DNA of 64,000 nucleotides, from contig OX336388.2 of assembly GCA_946902985.2 (NCBI GenBank), positions 1,697,529,978 through 1,697,593,977 on the forward strand, written 5' to 3'. Under the pieces are notes generated by a model. The model was not told the DNA's origin and did no database searches. It saw nothing but the letters and a program-made list of their open reading frames with translations. Of the stretch, positions 30,801-45,128 are shown in pieces (positions within the stretch are counted from its first letter, which is position 1; each line of letters begins with the position of its first letter). Both the position numbers and the translations under genes were made by a program. The DNA is from Meconema thalassinum (taxonomy: Eukaryota; Arthropoda; Insecta; Orthoptera; Tettigoniidae).

Positions 30801-33800
30801 AACTGTAACGTCGATACTAATTATGACAAGGAACTCTAACTTCGTTACTAATTATGACAAGTAACAGTAATTTTGATAAAAAATTATGGTAGGTAACTGT
30901 AACTTCAATACTAATTATGACAGGTAACAGTAACATCGATACTAATTATGACAGGTAACTGTAACTTCGTTACTAATTATGACATGTAACTTTAATTTCG
31001 ATATTAATTATGGCAGGTAACTGTAACTTTATACTAATTATGTCAGGTAACAGTAACTTCGATACTAATTATGACAGGAAACTGTAACTTCGTTACTAAT
31101 TATGACAAGTAGCTGTTATTTCGATACAAATTATGACAGGTAACTGTATCTTCGTTACTTATTATGACAAGTAATTGTAATTTCGATACAAATTATGGCA
31201 GGTAACAGTACCTTCGATATTAATTATGACAGGTAACTGTAACTTCGATACTAATTATGACAAGGAACTGTAATTTCGAAACAAATTATGGCAGGTAACT
31301 GTAACTTTGATACTAATTATGACAGGTAACAGTAACTTCGATACTAATTATGACAAGTAACTGTAACTTCGTTACTAATTATGACAAATAATTCTAATTT
31401 TGATAAAAAATTATGGCAGGTAACTGTAACTTCGATACTAATTAATACAGGGAACAGTAACTCGATACTAATTATGACAGGTTACTGTAACATCGTTACT
31501 AATTATGTCAAGTAACTGTAACGTCGATACTAATTATGACAGGTATCAGTAACTTCGATACTAATTTTGACAAGTAACTGCAACTTCGATACTAATTATG
31601 GCAGGTAACTGTAACTTCGATACTAATTATGACAGGTAACAGTAATTTCGATACTAATTATGACAAGTAAATGTAACTTCGATACTAATTATGACAGGTA
31701 ACTGTAACTTCGTTACTAATTAAGACAAGTAACTGTAATTTCGTTACAAATTATGGCAGGTAATTGTATTTTCGATACTAATTATGAGAGGAAACTGTAA
31801 CTTCGATACTTATTATGACAAGTAACTGTAACTTCGATACTTATTATGACAGTTAACTGTAACTTCGTTACTAATTATGACAAGTAACTGTAATTTCGAC
31901 ACAAATTTTCGCAGGTAACTGTAACTTCGATACTGATTATGACAGGTAACAGTAACTTCGATACTAATTATGACAGGAAACTGTAACTTCGTTACTAACT
32001 ATGACAAGTAACACTAATTTTGATATAAAAATATGGCAGGTAACTGTAAATTCGATACTAATTAATACAGGTAACAGTAACTTCGGTACTAATTATGACA
32101 AGTAACTGTAATTTCGATACAAATTATGACAGGTAACTGTAACTTCGTAACTAATTATGACAAGTAACTGTAATTCCGATACAAATTATGGCAGGTAACA
32201 GTACCTTCGATACTAATTATGACAGGTAACTGAAACTTCGACACTAATTATGACAAGGAACTCTAATTTCGATACAAATTATGGCAGGTAACTGTAACTT
32301 CGATACTAATTATGACAGGTAACAGTAACTTCAATACTAATTATGACAGGTAACTGTAACTTCGTTACTATTTATGACAAGTCCCTGTAATTTCGATACA
32401 AATTTTGGCAGGTAACTGTAACTTTGATACCAATTATGACAGGTAACAGTAACTTCGATACTAATTATGACAGGTAACTGTAACTTCGTTACTAACTATG
32501 ACAAGTAACACTAATTTTGATATAAAAATATGGCAGGTAACTGTAAATTCGATACTAATTAATACAGGTAACAGTAACTTCGGTACTAATTATGACAGGT
32601 TACTGTAATTTCGATACAAATTATGGCAGGTAACAGTAACTTCGATATTAATTATGACAGGTAACAGTAACTTCGATAATTATTATGACAGGTAACTGTA
32701 ATTTCGATACAAATTATGGCAGGTAACTGTAACTTCGATACTAATTATGACAGGTAACAGTAACTTCGATACTAATTATGACAAGTAACAATAACTTCGA
32801 TACAAATTATAACAGGTAACAGTAACTTCGATACTAATTATGACAAGAAACCCTAACTTCGTTACTAATTATGACAAGTGACAGTAATTTTGATAAAAAA
32901 TTATCGTAGGTAATTGTAACTTCATTACGTAATTTGACAGGTAACAGTTACTTCGATACTAATTAGGGCAGGTAACTGTAACTTCGTTACTAATTATGAC
33001 AAGTCCCTGTAATTTCGATACAAATTATGGCAGGTAACTGTAACTTCGATACTAATTATGTCAGGTAACAGTAACTTCGATACTAATTAATACAGGTAAC
33101 AGTTACTTCGATACTAATTATGACAGGTTACTATAACATCGTTACTAATTATGTCAAGTAACTGTAACTAAGATACTAATTATGACAAGTAACTGTAACT
33201 TCGATACTTATTATGACAGGTAACTGTATGTTCATTACTAATTATGACAAGAAATTGTAACTTCGATAGTAATTATGACAGGTAACAGTAACTTCGATAC
33301 TAATTATGACAGGTTACTGTAACATCGTTACTAATTATGTCAAGTAGCTGTAACTTCGATACTAATTATGACAAGTAACTGTAACTTCGATACTTATTAG
33401 GACAGGTAACTGTAACTTCATTACTAATTACGACAAGAAACTGCAAATTTCGATACTAATTATGACAGGTAACTGTAACTTCGATACTAATTATGACAAG
33501 TAACTGTAATTTCGATACAAATTTTGGCAGGTAACTGTAACTTCGATACTAATTATGACAGGTATCAGTAACTTCGATACTAATTATGACAAGTAACTGT
33601 AACTTCGACACTAATTTTGACAGGTAACTGTAACTTCGTTACTAATTATGACAATTAACTGTAATTTCGATACAAATTATGGCAGGTAACTCTAACTTCG
33701 ATACTAATTATGACAGGTAACAGTAACTTCGATACTAATTATGGCAGGTAACTGTAACTTCGATACTAATTATGACAGTTAACAGTAATTTCGATACTAA

Positions 33801-33989
33801 TTATGACAAGTTACTGTAACTTCGATACTAATTATGACAGGTAACTGTAACTTCGTTACTAATTATGACAAGTAACTGTAATTTCGTTACAAATTATGGC
33901 AGGTAATTGTAATTTCGATACTATTTATCACAGATACAGTAACTTCGATACTAATTATGACAAGTAACAGTAACTTCGATACTAATTAT

Positions 33990-36900
33990 GACAAGTAACT
34001 GTAACTTCGATACTAATTATGACAGGTAACTGTAACTTCGTTACTAATTATGACAAGTAACTGTAATTTCGTTACAAATTTTGGCAGGTAACTGTAACTT
34101 CGATACTAATTATGACAGGTAACAGTAACTTCGATACTAATTATGGCAGGTAACTGTAACTTCGATACTAATTATGACAGGTAACAGTAATTTCGATACT
34201 AATTATGACAAGTTAATGTAACTTCGATACTAATTATTACAGGTAACTGTAACTTCGATACTAATTATGACAAGGAACTGTAATTTCGATACAAATTATG
34301 GCAGGAACTGTAACTTCGATACTAATTATGACAGGTAACAGTAACTTCGATACTAATTATGACAAGTAACTATAACATCGAATCAAATTATGACATGTAA
34401 CTGTAACTTCGATACTAATTATGACAAGAAAATCTAACTTCGTTACTAATTATGACAAGTAACAGTAATCTTGATAAAAAATTATGGTAGGTAACTGTAA
34501 CTTCAATACTAATTATGACAGGTAACAGCAACTTCGATACTAATTATGACAGGTAACTGTAACTTCGTTACTAATTATGATAAGTAACTTTAATTTCGAT
34601 ACTAATTATGGCAGGTAACTGTAACTTCGTAACTAATTATGAAAAGTCCCTGTAATTTCGATACTAATTATGGCAGGTAACTGTAACTTCGATACTAATT
34701 ATGTCAGGTAACAGTAACTTCGGTACTAATTATGACAGGGAACTGTAACTTCGTTACTAATTATGACAATTAACTGTAATTTCGATACAAATTATGACAG
34801 GTAACTGTAACTTCGTTACTAATTATGACAAGTAACTGTAATTTCGATACAAATTATGGCAGGTAACTGTAACTTCGATACAAATTATGACAGGTAACTG
34901 TAACGTCGATACTAATTATGACAAGAAACTCTAACTTCGTTACTAATTATGACAAGTAACAGTAATTTTGATAAAAAATTATGGTAGGTAACTGTAACTT
35001 CAATACTAATTATGACAGGTAACAGTAACTTCGATACTAATTATGACAGGTAACTGTAACTTCGTTACTAATTATGACAAGTAACTTTAATTTCGATACT
35101 AATTATGGCAGGTAACTGTAACTTCGTTACTAATTATGACAAGTCCCTATAATTTCGATACAAATTATGGCAGGTAACTGTAACTTCGATACTAATTATG
35201 TCAGGTAACAGTAACTTCGATACTAATTATGACAGGAAACTGTAACTTCGTTACTAATTATGACAAGTAGCTGTAATTTCGATACAAATTATGACTGGTA
35301 ACTGTATCTTCGTTACTTATTATGACAAGTAACTGTAATTTCGATACAAATTATGGCAGGTAACAGTACCTTCGATACTACTTATGACAGGTAACTGTAA
35401 CTTAGATACTAATTATGACAAGGAACTCTAATTTCGATACAAATTATGGCAGGTAACTGTAACTTTGATACTAATTATGACAGGTAACAGTAACTTCGAT
35501 ACTAATTATGACAAGTAACTGTAACTTCGTTACTAATTATGACAAGTAACTCTAATTTTGACAAAAATTATGGCAGGTAACTGTAACTTCGATACTATCT
35601 AATACAGCGAACAGTAACTTCGATACTAATTATGACAGGTTACTGTAACATCGTTACTAATTATGTCAAGTAACTGTAACTTCGATACTAATTATGACAA
35701 GTAACTGTAACTTCGATACAAATTATGGCAGGTAACAGTACCTTCGATACTAATTATGACAGGTAACTGTTACTTCGATACTAATTATGACAAGGAACTG
35801 TAATTTCGATACAAATTATGGCTGGTAACTGTAACTTTGATACTAATTATGACAGGTAACAGTAACTTCGATACTAATTATGACAAGTAACTGTAACTTC
35901 GTTACTAATTATGACAAGTAACTCTAATTTTGATAAAAATTATGGCAGGTAATTGTAACTTCGATACTAATTAATACAGGTAACAGTAACTTCGATACTA
36001 ATTACGACAGGTTACTGTAACATCGTTACTAATTATGTCAAGTAACTGTAACTTCGATACTAATTATGACAATTAATTGTAACTTCGATACTTATTATGA
36101 CAGGTAACTGTAACTTCATTACTAATTATGACAAGAAACTGCAAACTTCGATACTAATTATGACAGGTAACTGTAACGTCGATACTAATTATGACAAGAA
36201 ACTCTAACTTCGTTACCAATTATGACAAGTAACAGAAATTTTGATAAAAAATTATGGGAGGTAACTGTAACTTCAATACTAATTATGACAGGTAACAGTA
36301 ACTTCGATACTAATTATGACAGGTAACTGTAACTTCGTTACTAATTATGACAAGTAACTTTAATTTCGATACTAATTATGGCAGGTTACTGTAACTTCGT
36401 TAGAAATTATGACAAGTCCCTATAATTTCGATACAAATTATGGCAGGTAACTGTAACTTCGATACTAATTATGTCAGGTAACAGTAACTTCGATACTAAT
36501 TATGACAGGAAACTATAACTTCGTTAGTAATTATGACAAGTAGCTTTAATTTCGATACAAATTATTACAGGTAACTGTATCTTCGTTACTAATTATGACA
36601 AGTAACTGTAATTTCGATACAAATTATGGCAGGTAACAGTACCTTCGATACTAATTATGACAGGTAACTGTAACTTCGATACTAATTATTACAAGGAACT
36701 GTAATTTCGATACAAATTATGGCAGGTAACTGTAACTTTGATACTAATTATGACAAGTAACTGTAACTTCGATACTAATTTTGACAGGTAACTGTAACTT
36801 CGTTACTAATTATGACAATTAACTGTAATTTCGATACAAATTATGGCAGGTAATTGTAATTTCGATACTATTTATGACAGGAACAGTAACTTCGATAATA

Positions 36901-37711
36901 ATTATGACAAGTAACAGTATCATCGATACTAATTATGACAAGTAACTGTAACTTCTGTACTATTTATGACAGGTAACTGTAACTTCGTTACTAATTATGA
37001 CAAGTAACTGTAATTTCGATAAAAATTTTGGCAGGTAACTGTAACTTCGATACTAATTATGACAGGTAACAGTAACATCGATACTAATTATTACAGGAAA
37101 CTGTAACTTCGTTACTAATTATGACAAGTAACTGTAATTTCGATACAAATTATGACAGGTAACTGTATCTTCGTAACTAATTATGACAAGTAACTGTAAT
37201 TTCGATACAAATTATGGCAGGTTACAGTACCTTCGATACTAATTGTTACAGGTAACTGTAACTTCGATACTAATTATGACAAGGAACTGTAATTTCGATA
37301 CAAATTATGGCAGGTAACTGTAAATTCGATTCTAATTATGACAGGTAACAATAACTTCGATACTAATTATGACAAGTAACTATAACTTCGAATCAAATTA
37401 TGACAGGTAACTGTAACTTCGATACTAATTATGACAAGAAAATCTAACTTCGTTACTAATTATGACAAGTAACAGTAACTTCGATACTAATTATGACAGG
37501 TAACTGTAACTTCGTTACTAATTATGATGAGTAACTTTAATTTCGATACTAATTACGGCAGGTAACTGTAACTTCGTTACTAATTATGACAAGTCCCTGT
37601 AATTTCGATACAAATTATGGCAGGTAACTGTAACTTCGATACTAATTATGTCAGGTAACAGTAACTTCGGTACTAATTATGACTGGGAACTGTAACATCG
37701 TTACTAATTAT
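33990..37711. repeat. 3722-bp tandem duplication, left copy
   Basis: The marker GACAAGTAACTGTAACTTC at 33990 recurs at 37712, and ATGACTGGGA at 37679 recurs at 41401; both are 3722 bp apart. The corresponding region of super-repeat copy 1 (10461-14182) is present once only, so this duplication arose in copy 2 after the two super-repeats separated, or copy 1 lost it. Confidence 0.8.
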
Positions 37712-40700
37712 GACAAGTAACTGTAACTTCGATACTAATTATGACAGGTAACTGTAACTTCGTTACTAATTATGACAAGTAACTGTAATTTCGTTACAAA
37801 TTTTGGCAGGTAACTGTAACTTCGATACTAATTATGACAGGTAACAGTAACTTCGATACTAATTATGGCAGGTAACTGTAACTTCGATACTAATTATGAC
37901 AGGTAACAGTAATTTCGATACTAATTATGACAAGTTACTGTAACTTCGATACTAATTATTACAGGTAACTGTAACTTCGATACTAATTATGACAAGGAAC
38001 TGTAATTTCGATACAAATTATGGCAGGAACTGTAACTTCGATACTAATTATGACAGGTAACAGTAACTTCGATACTAATTATGACAAGTAACTATAACAT
38101 CGAATCAAATTATGACATGTAACTGTAACTTCGATACTAATTATGACAAGAAAATCTAACTTCGTTACTAATTATGACAAGTAACAGTAATCTTGATAAA
38201 AAATTATGGTAGGTAACTGTAACTTCAATACTAATTATGACAGGTAACAGCAACTTCGATACTAATTATGACAGGTAACTGTAACTTCGTTACTAATTAT
38301 GATAAGTAACTTTAATTTCGATACTAATTATGGCAGGTAACTGTAACTTCGTAACTAATTATGAAAAGTCCCTGTAATTTCGATACTAATTATGGCAGGT
38401 AACTGTAACTTCGATACTAATTATGTCAGGTAACAGTAACTTCGGTACTAATTATGACAGGGAACTGTAACTTCGTTACTAATTATGACAATTAACTGTA
38501 ATTTCGATACAAATTATGACAGGTAACTGTAACTTCGTTACTAATTATGACAAGTAACTGTAATTTCGATACAAATTATGGCAGGTAACTGTAACTTCGA
38601 TACAAATTATGACAGGTAACTGTAACGTCGATACTAATTATGACAAGAAACTCTAACTTCGTTACTAATTATGACAAGTAACAGTAATTTTGATAAAAAA
38701 TTATGGTAGGTAACTGTAACTTCAATACTAATTATGACAGGTAACAGTAACTTCGATACTAATTATGACAGGTAACTGTAACTTCGTTACTAATTATGAC
38801 AAGTAACTTTAATTTCGATACTAATTATGGCAGGTAACTGTAACTTCGTTACTAATTATGACAAGTCCCTATAATTTCGATACAAATTATGGCAGGTAAC
38901 TGTAACTTCGATACTAATTATGTCAGGTAACAGTAACTTCGATACTAATTATGACAGGAAACTGTAACTTCGTTACTAATTATGACAAGTAGCTGTAATT
39001 TCGATACAAATTATGACTGGTAACTGTATCTTCGTTACTTATTATGACAAGTAACTGTAATTTCGATACAAATCATGGCAGGTAACAGTACCTTCGATAC
39101 TACTTATGACAGGTAACTGTAACTTAGATACTAATTATGACAAGGAACTCTAATTTCGATACAAATTATGGCAGGTAACTGTAACTTTGATACTAATTAT
39201 GACAGGTAACAGTAACTTCGATACTAATTATGACAAGTAACTGTAACTTCGTTACTAATTATGACAAGTAACTCTAATTTTGACAAAAATTATGGCAGGT
39301 AACTGTAACTTCGATACTATCTAATACAGCGAACAGTAACTTCGATACTAATTATGACAGGTTACTGTAACATCGTTACTAATTATGTCAAGTAACTGTA
39401 ACTTCGATACTAATTATGACAAGTAACTGTAACTTCGATACAAATTATGGCAGGTAACAGTACCTTCGATACTAATTATGACAGGTAACTGTTACTTCGA
39501 TACTAATTATGACAAGGAACTGTAATTTCGATACAAATTATGGCTGGTAACTGTAACTTTGATACTAATTATGACAGGTAACAGTAACTTCGATACTAAT
39601 TATGACAAGTAACTGTAACTTCGTTACTAATTATGACAAGTAACTCTAATTTTGATAAAAATTATGGCAGGTAATTGTAACTTCGATACTAATTAATACA
39701 GGTAACAGTAACTTCGATACTAATTACGACAGGTTACTGTAACATCGTTACTAATTATGTCAAGTAACTGTAACTTCGATACTAATTATGACAATTAATT
39801 GTAACTTCGATACTTATTATGACAGGTAACTGTAACTTCATTACTAATTATGACAAGAAACTGCAAACTTCGATACTAATTATGACAGGTAACTGTAACG
39901 TCGATACTAATTATGACAAGAAACTCTAACTTCGTTACCAATTATGACAAGTAACAGAAATTTTGATAAAAAATTATGGGAGGTAACTGTAACTTCAATA
40001 CTAATTATGACAGGTAACAGTAACTTCGATACTAATTATGACAGGTAACTGTAACTTCGTTACTAATTATGACAAGTAACTTTAATTTCGATACTAATTA
40101 TGGCAGGTTACTGTAACTTCGTTAGAAATTATGACAAGTCCCTATAATTTCGATACAAATTATGGCAGGTAACTGTAACTTCGATACTAATTATGTCAGG
40201 TAACAGTAACTTCGATACTAATTATGACAGGAAACTATAACTTCGTTAGTAATTATGACAAGTAGCTTTAATTTCGATACAAATTATTACAGGTAACTGT
40301 ATCTTCGTTACTAATTATGACAAGTAACTGTAATTTCGATACAAATTATGGCAGGTAACAGTACCTTCGATACTAATTATGACAGGTAACTGTAACTTCG
40401 ATACTAATTATTACAAGGAACTGTAATTTCGATACAAATTATGGCAGGTAACTGTAACTTTGATACTAATTATGACAAGTAACTGTAACTTCGATACTAA
40501 TTTTGACAGGTAACTGTAACTTCGTTACTAATTATGACAATTAACTGTAATTTCGATACAAATTATGGCAGGTAATTGTAATTTCGATACTATTTATGAC
40601 AGGAACAGTAACTTCGATAATAATTATGACAAGTAACAGTATCATCGATACTAATTATGACAAGTAACTGTAACTTCTGTACTATTTATGACAGGTAACT

Positions 40701-41433
40701 GTAACTTCGTTACTAATTATGACAAGTAACTGTAATTTCGATAAAAATTTTGGCAGGTAACTGTAACTTCGATACTAATTATGACAGGTAACAGTAACAT
40801 CGATACTAATTATTACAGGAAACTGTAACTTCGTTACTAATTATGACAAGTAACTGTAATTTCGATACAAATTATGACAGGTAACTGTATCTTCGTAACT
40901 AATTATGACAAGTAACTGTAATTTCGATACAAATTATGGCAGGTTACAGTACCTTCGATACTAATTGTTACAGGTAACTGTAACTTCGATACTAATTATG
41001 ACAAGGAACTGTAATTTCGATACAAATTATGGCAGGTAACTGTAAATTCGATTCTAATTATGACAGGTAACAATAACTTCGATACTAATTATGACAAGTA
41101 ACTATAACTTCGAATCAAATTATGACAGGTAACTGTAACTTCGATACTAATTATGACAAGAAAATCTAACTTCGTTACTAATTATGACAAGTAACAGTAA
41201 CTTCGATACTAATTATGACAGGTAACTGTAACTTCGTTACTAATTATGATGAGTAACTTTAATTTCGATACTAATTACGGCAGGTAACTGTAACTTCGTT
41301 ACTAATTATGACAAGTCCCTGTAATTTCGATACAAATTATGGCAGGTAACTGTAACTTCGATACTAATTATGTCAGGTAACAGTAACTTCGGTACTAATT
41401 ATGACTGGGAACTGTAACATCGTTACTAATTAT
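37712..41433. repeat. 3722-bp tandem duplication, right copy
   Basis: Partner of 33990-37711. It ends at about 41433, where the sequence continues with GACAATTAACTG as in copy 1 at 14183. One difference from the left copy is AATCATGGCA at about 39072 against AATTATGGCA. Confidence 0.8.
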
Positions 41434-44400
41434 GACAATTAACTGTAATTTCGATACAAATTATGACAGGTAACTGTAACTTCGTTACTAATTATGACAA
41501 GTAACTGTAATTTCGATACAAATTATGGCAGGTAACAGTACCTTCGATACTAATTATGACAGGTAACTGTAACTTCGATACTAATTATGACAAGGAACCG
41601 TAACTTCGATACAAATTATGGCAGGTAACTGTAACTTTGATACTAATTATGACAAGTAACTGTAACTTCGTTACTAATTATGACAAGTAACAGTAATTTT
41701 GATAAAAAATTATGGTAGGTAACTATAACTTCAATACTAATTATGACAGGTAACAGTAACTTCGATACTAATTATGACAGGTAACTGTAACTTCGTTACT
41801 AATTATGACAAAAAACTTTTATTTCGATACTAATTATGGCAGGTAACTGTAACTTCGTTACTAATTATGACAAGTCCCTATAATTTCGATACAAATTATG
41901 GCAGGTAACTGTAACATCGATACTAATTATGTCAGGTAACAGTAACTTCGATACTAATTATGACAGGAAAATGTAACTTCGTTACTAATTATGACAGGTA
42001 ACTGTCACTTCGTTACTATTTATGACAAGTCCCTGTAATTTCGATACAAATTATGGCAGGTAACTGTAACTTTGATACCAATTATGACAGGTAAGAGGAA
42101 CTTAGATACTAATTATGACACGTAACTGTAACTTCGTTACTAATTATGACAAGTAACACTAATTTTGATTAAAAAAATATGGCAGGTAACTGTAACTTCG
42201 ATACTAATTAATACAGGTAACAGTAACTTCGATATTAATTATGACAGGTTACTGTAATTTCGATACAAATTATGGCAGGTAACTGTAACTTCGATATTAA
42301 TTATGACAGGTAACAGTAACTTCGATACTTATTATGACAGGTAACTGGAATTTCGATGCAAATTATGGCAGGTAACTGTAACTTCGATACTAATTATGAC
42401 AGGTAACAGTAACATCGATACTAATTATGACAGGTAACTGTAACTTCGTTACAAATTATGACAAGTAACTTTAATTTCGATACTAATTATGACATGTAAC
42501 TGTAACTTCGATACTAATTATGACAAGAAAATCTAACTTCGTTACTAATTATGACAAGTAACAGTAATCTTGATAAAAAATTGATAAAAAACTGTAACTT
42601 CGATACTAATTATGACAAGGAACCTAACTTCGATACAAATTATGGCTAGTAACTGTAACTTTGATACTAATTATGACAGGTAACAGTAACTTCGATACTA
42701 ATTATGACAAGTAACTGTAACTTCGATACTACTTATGACAGCTAACTGTAAATTCGTTACTAATTATGACAAGTAACTCTAATTTCGATACAAATTATAG
42801 CAGGTAATTGTAATTTCGATAATAATTATGACAGGTAACAGTAACTTCGATACTAATTATGACAAGTAACATTAACTTCGATACTAATTATGACAAGTAA
42901 CTGTAACTTCGATACTAATTATGACAGGTAACTGCAACTTCGTTACTAATTATGACAAGTAACTGTAATTTCGATACAAATTTTGGCAGGTAACTGTAAC
43001 TTCGATTATTATTATGACAGGTAACAGTAATTTCGATACTAATTATGACAAATAACTGTAACTTCGATACTAATTATGACAGGTAACTGTAACATCGTTA
43101 CTAATTATGACAAGTAACTGTAATTTCGATACAAATTATGTAAGGTAACTAACTTCGATACTAATTATGACAGGTAACAGAAACTTCGATACTAATTATG
43201 ACAAGTAACTATAACTTCGATACAAATTATGACAGGTAACTGTAACGTCGATACTAATTATGACACGAAAATCAAACTTCGTTACTAATTATGACAAGTA
43301 ACAGTAATTTTGATAAAAATTTATGGAAGGTAACTGTAACTTCAATTCTAATTATGACAGGTAACAGTAACTTCGATACTAATTATGACAGGTAACTGTA
43401 ACTTCGTTACTAATTATGACAAGTAACTGTAATTTCGATACAAATTATGGCAGGTTACTCTAACTTCCATACTAATTATGACAGGTAACAGTAACTTCGG
43501 TACTAATTATGGCAGTTAACTGTAACTTCGATACTAATTATGACAGGTAACAATAATTTCGATACTAATTATGACAGGTAACAGTAACTTCGGTACTAAT
43601 TATGGCAGTTAACTGTAACTTCGATACTAATTATGACAGGTAACAGTAATTTCGATACTAATTATGACAAGTAACTGTAACTTCGATACTAATTATGACA
43701 GGTAACTGTAACTTCGTTACTAATTATGACAAGTAACTGTAATTTCGTTACAAATTATGGCAGGTAATTGTAATTTCGATACTAATTATGACAGGTAACT
43801 GAAACTTCGATACTAATTATGACAAGGAACTGTAATTTCGATACAAATTATGGCAGGTAACTGTAACTTCGATACTAATTATGACAGGTAACAGTAACTT
43901 CGATACTAATTATGACAGGTAACTGTAACTTCGTTACTAATTATGACAAGTAACTTTAATTTCGATACTAATTATGGCAGGTAACTGTAACTTCGTTACT
44001 AATTATGACAAGTCCCTGTAATTTCGATGCAAATTATGGCAGGTAACTGTAACGTCGATAGTAATTATGACAAGGAACTCTAACTTCGTTACTAATTATG
44101 ACAAGTAACAGTAATTTTGATAAAAAATTATTGTAGGTAACTGTAACTTCAATACTAATTATGACAGGTAACAGTAACATCGATACTAATTATGACAGGT
44201 AACTGTAACTTCGTTACTAATTATGACAAGTAACTTGAATTTCGATACAAATTATGGCAGGAACTGTAACTTTGATACTAATTATGACAGGTAACAGTAA
44301 CTTCGATACTAATTATGACAAGTAACTGTAACTTCGTTACTAATTATGACAAATAATTCTAATTTTGATAAAAAATTATGGCAGGTAACTGTAACTTCGA

Positions 44401-45128
44401 TACTAATTAATACAGGGAACAGTAACTCGACACTAATTATGACAGGTTACTGTAACATCGTTACTAATTATGTCAAGTAACTGTAACGTCGATACTAATT
44501 ATGACAAGTAACTGTAACTTCGATACTTATTATGACAGGTAACTGTAACTTCATTACTAATTATGACAAGAAACAGTAACTTCGATACTAATTATGACAG
44601 GTAACTGTAACTTCGATACTAATTATGACAAGTAACTGTAATTTCGATACAAATTTTGGAAGGTAACTGTAACTTCGATACTAATTATGACAGGTATCAG
44701 TAACTTCGATACTAATTTTGACAAGTAACTGCAACTTCGATACTAATTATGGCAGGTAACTGTAACTTCGATACTAATTATGACAGGTAACAGTAATTTC
44801 GATACTAATTATGACAAGTAAATGTAACTTCGATACTAATTATGACAGGTAACTGTAACTTCGTTACTAATTAAGACAAGTAACTGTAATTTCGTTACAA
44901 ATTATGGCAGGTAATTGTATTTTCGATACTAATTATGAGAGGAAACTGTAACTTCGATACTTATTATGACAAGTAACTGTAACTTCGATACTTATTATGA
45001 CAGTTAACTGTAACTTCGTTACTAATTATGACAAGTAACTGTAATTTCGACACAAATTTTGGCAGGTAACTGTAACTTCGATACTGAATATGACAGGTAA
45101 CAGTAACTTCGATACTAATTATGACAGG

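Larger units (their letters stand above)
23530..45128. repeat. Large satellite super-repeat, copy 2
   Basis: This is the second copy of the 1-17877 block, longer by 3722 bp because of an internal tandem duplication (33990-41433). It diverges from copy 1 at about 45128, where copy 1 (at 17877) switches to sequence matching 3211 onward and copy 2 continues differently. Near identity over many kilobases of a 31-bp satellite implies a recent large duplication by unequal exchange, or an assembly duplication. Confidence 0.85.
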
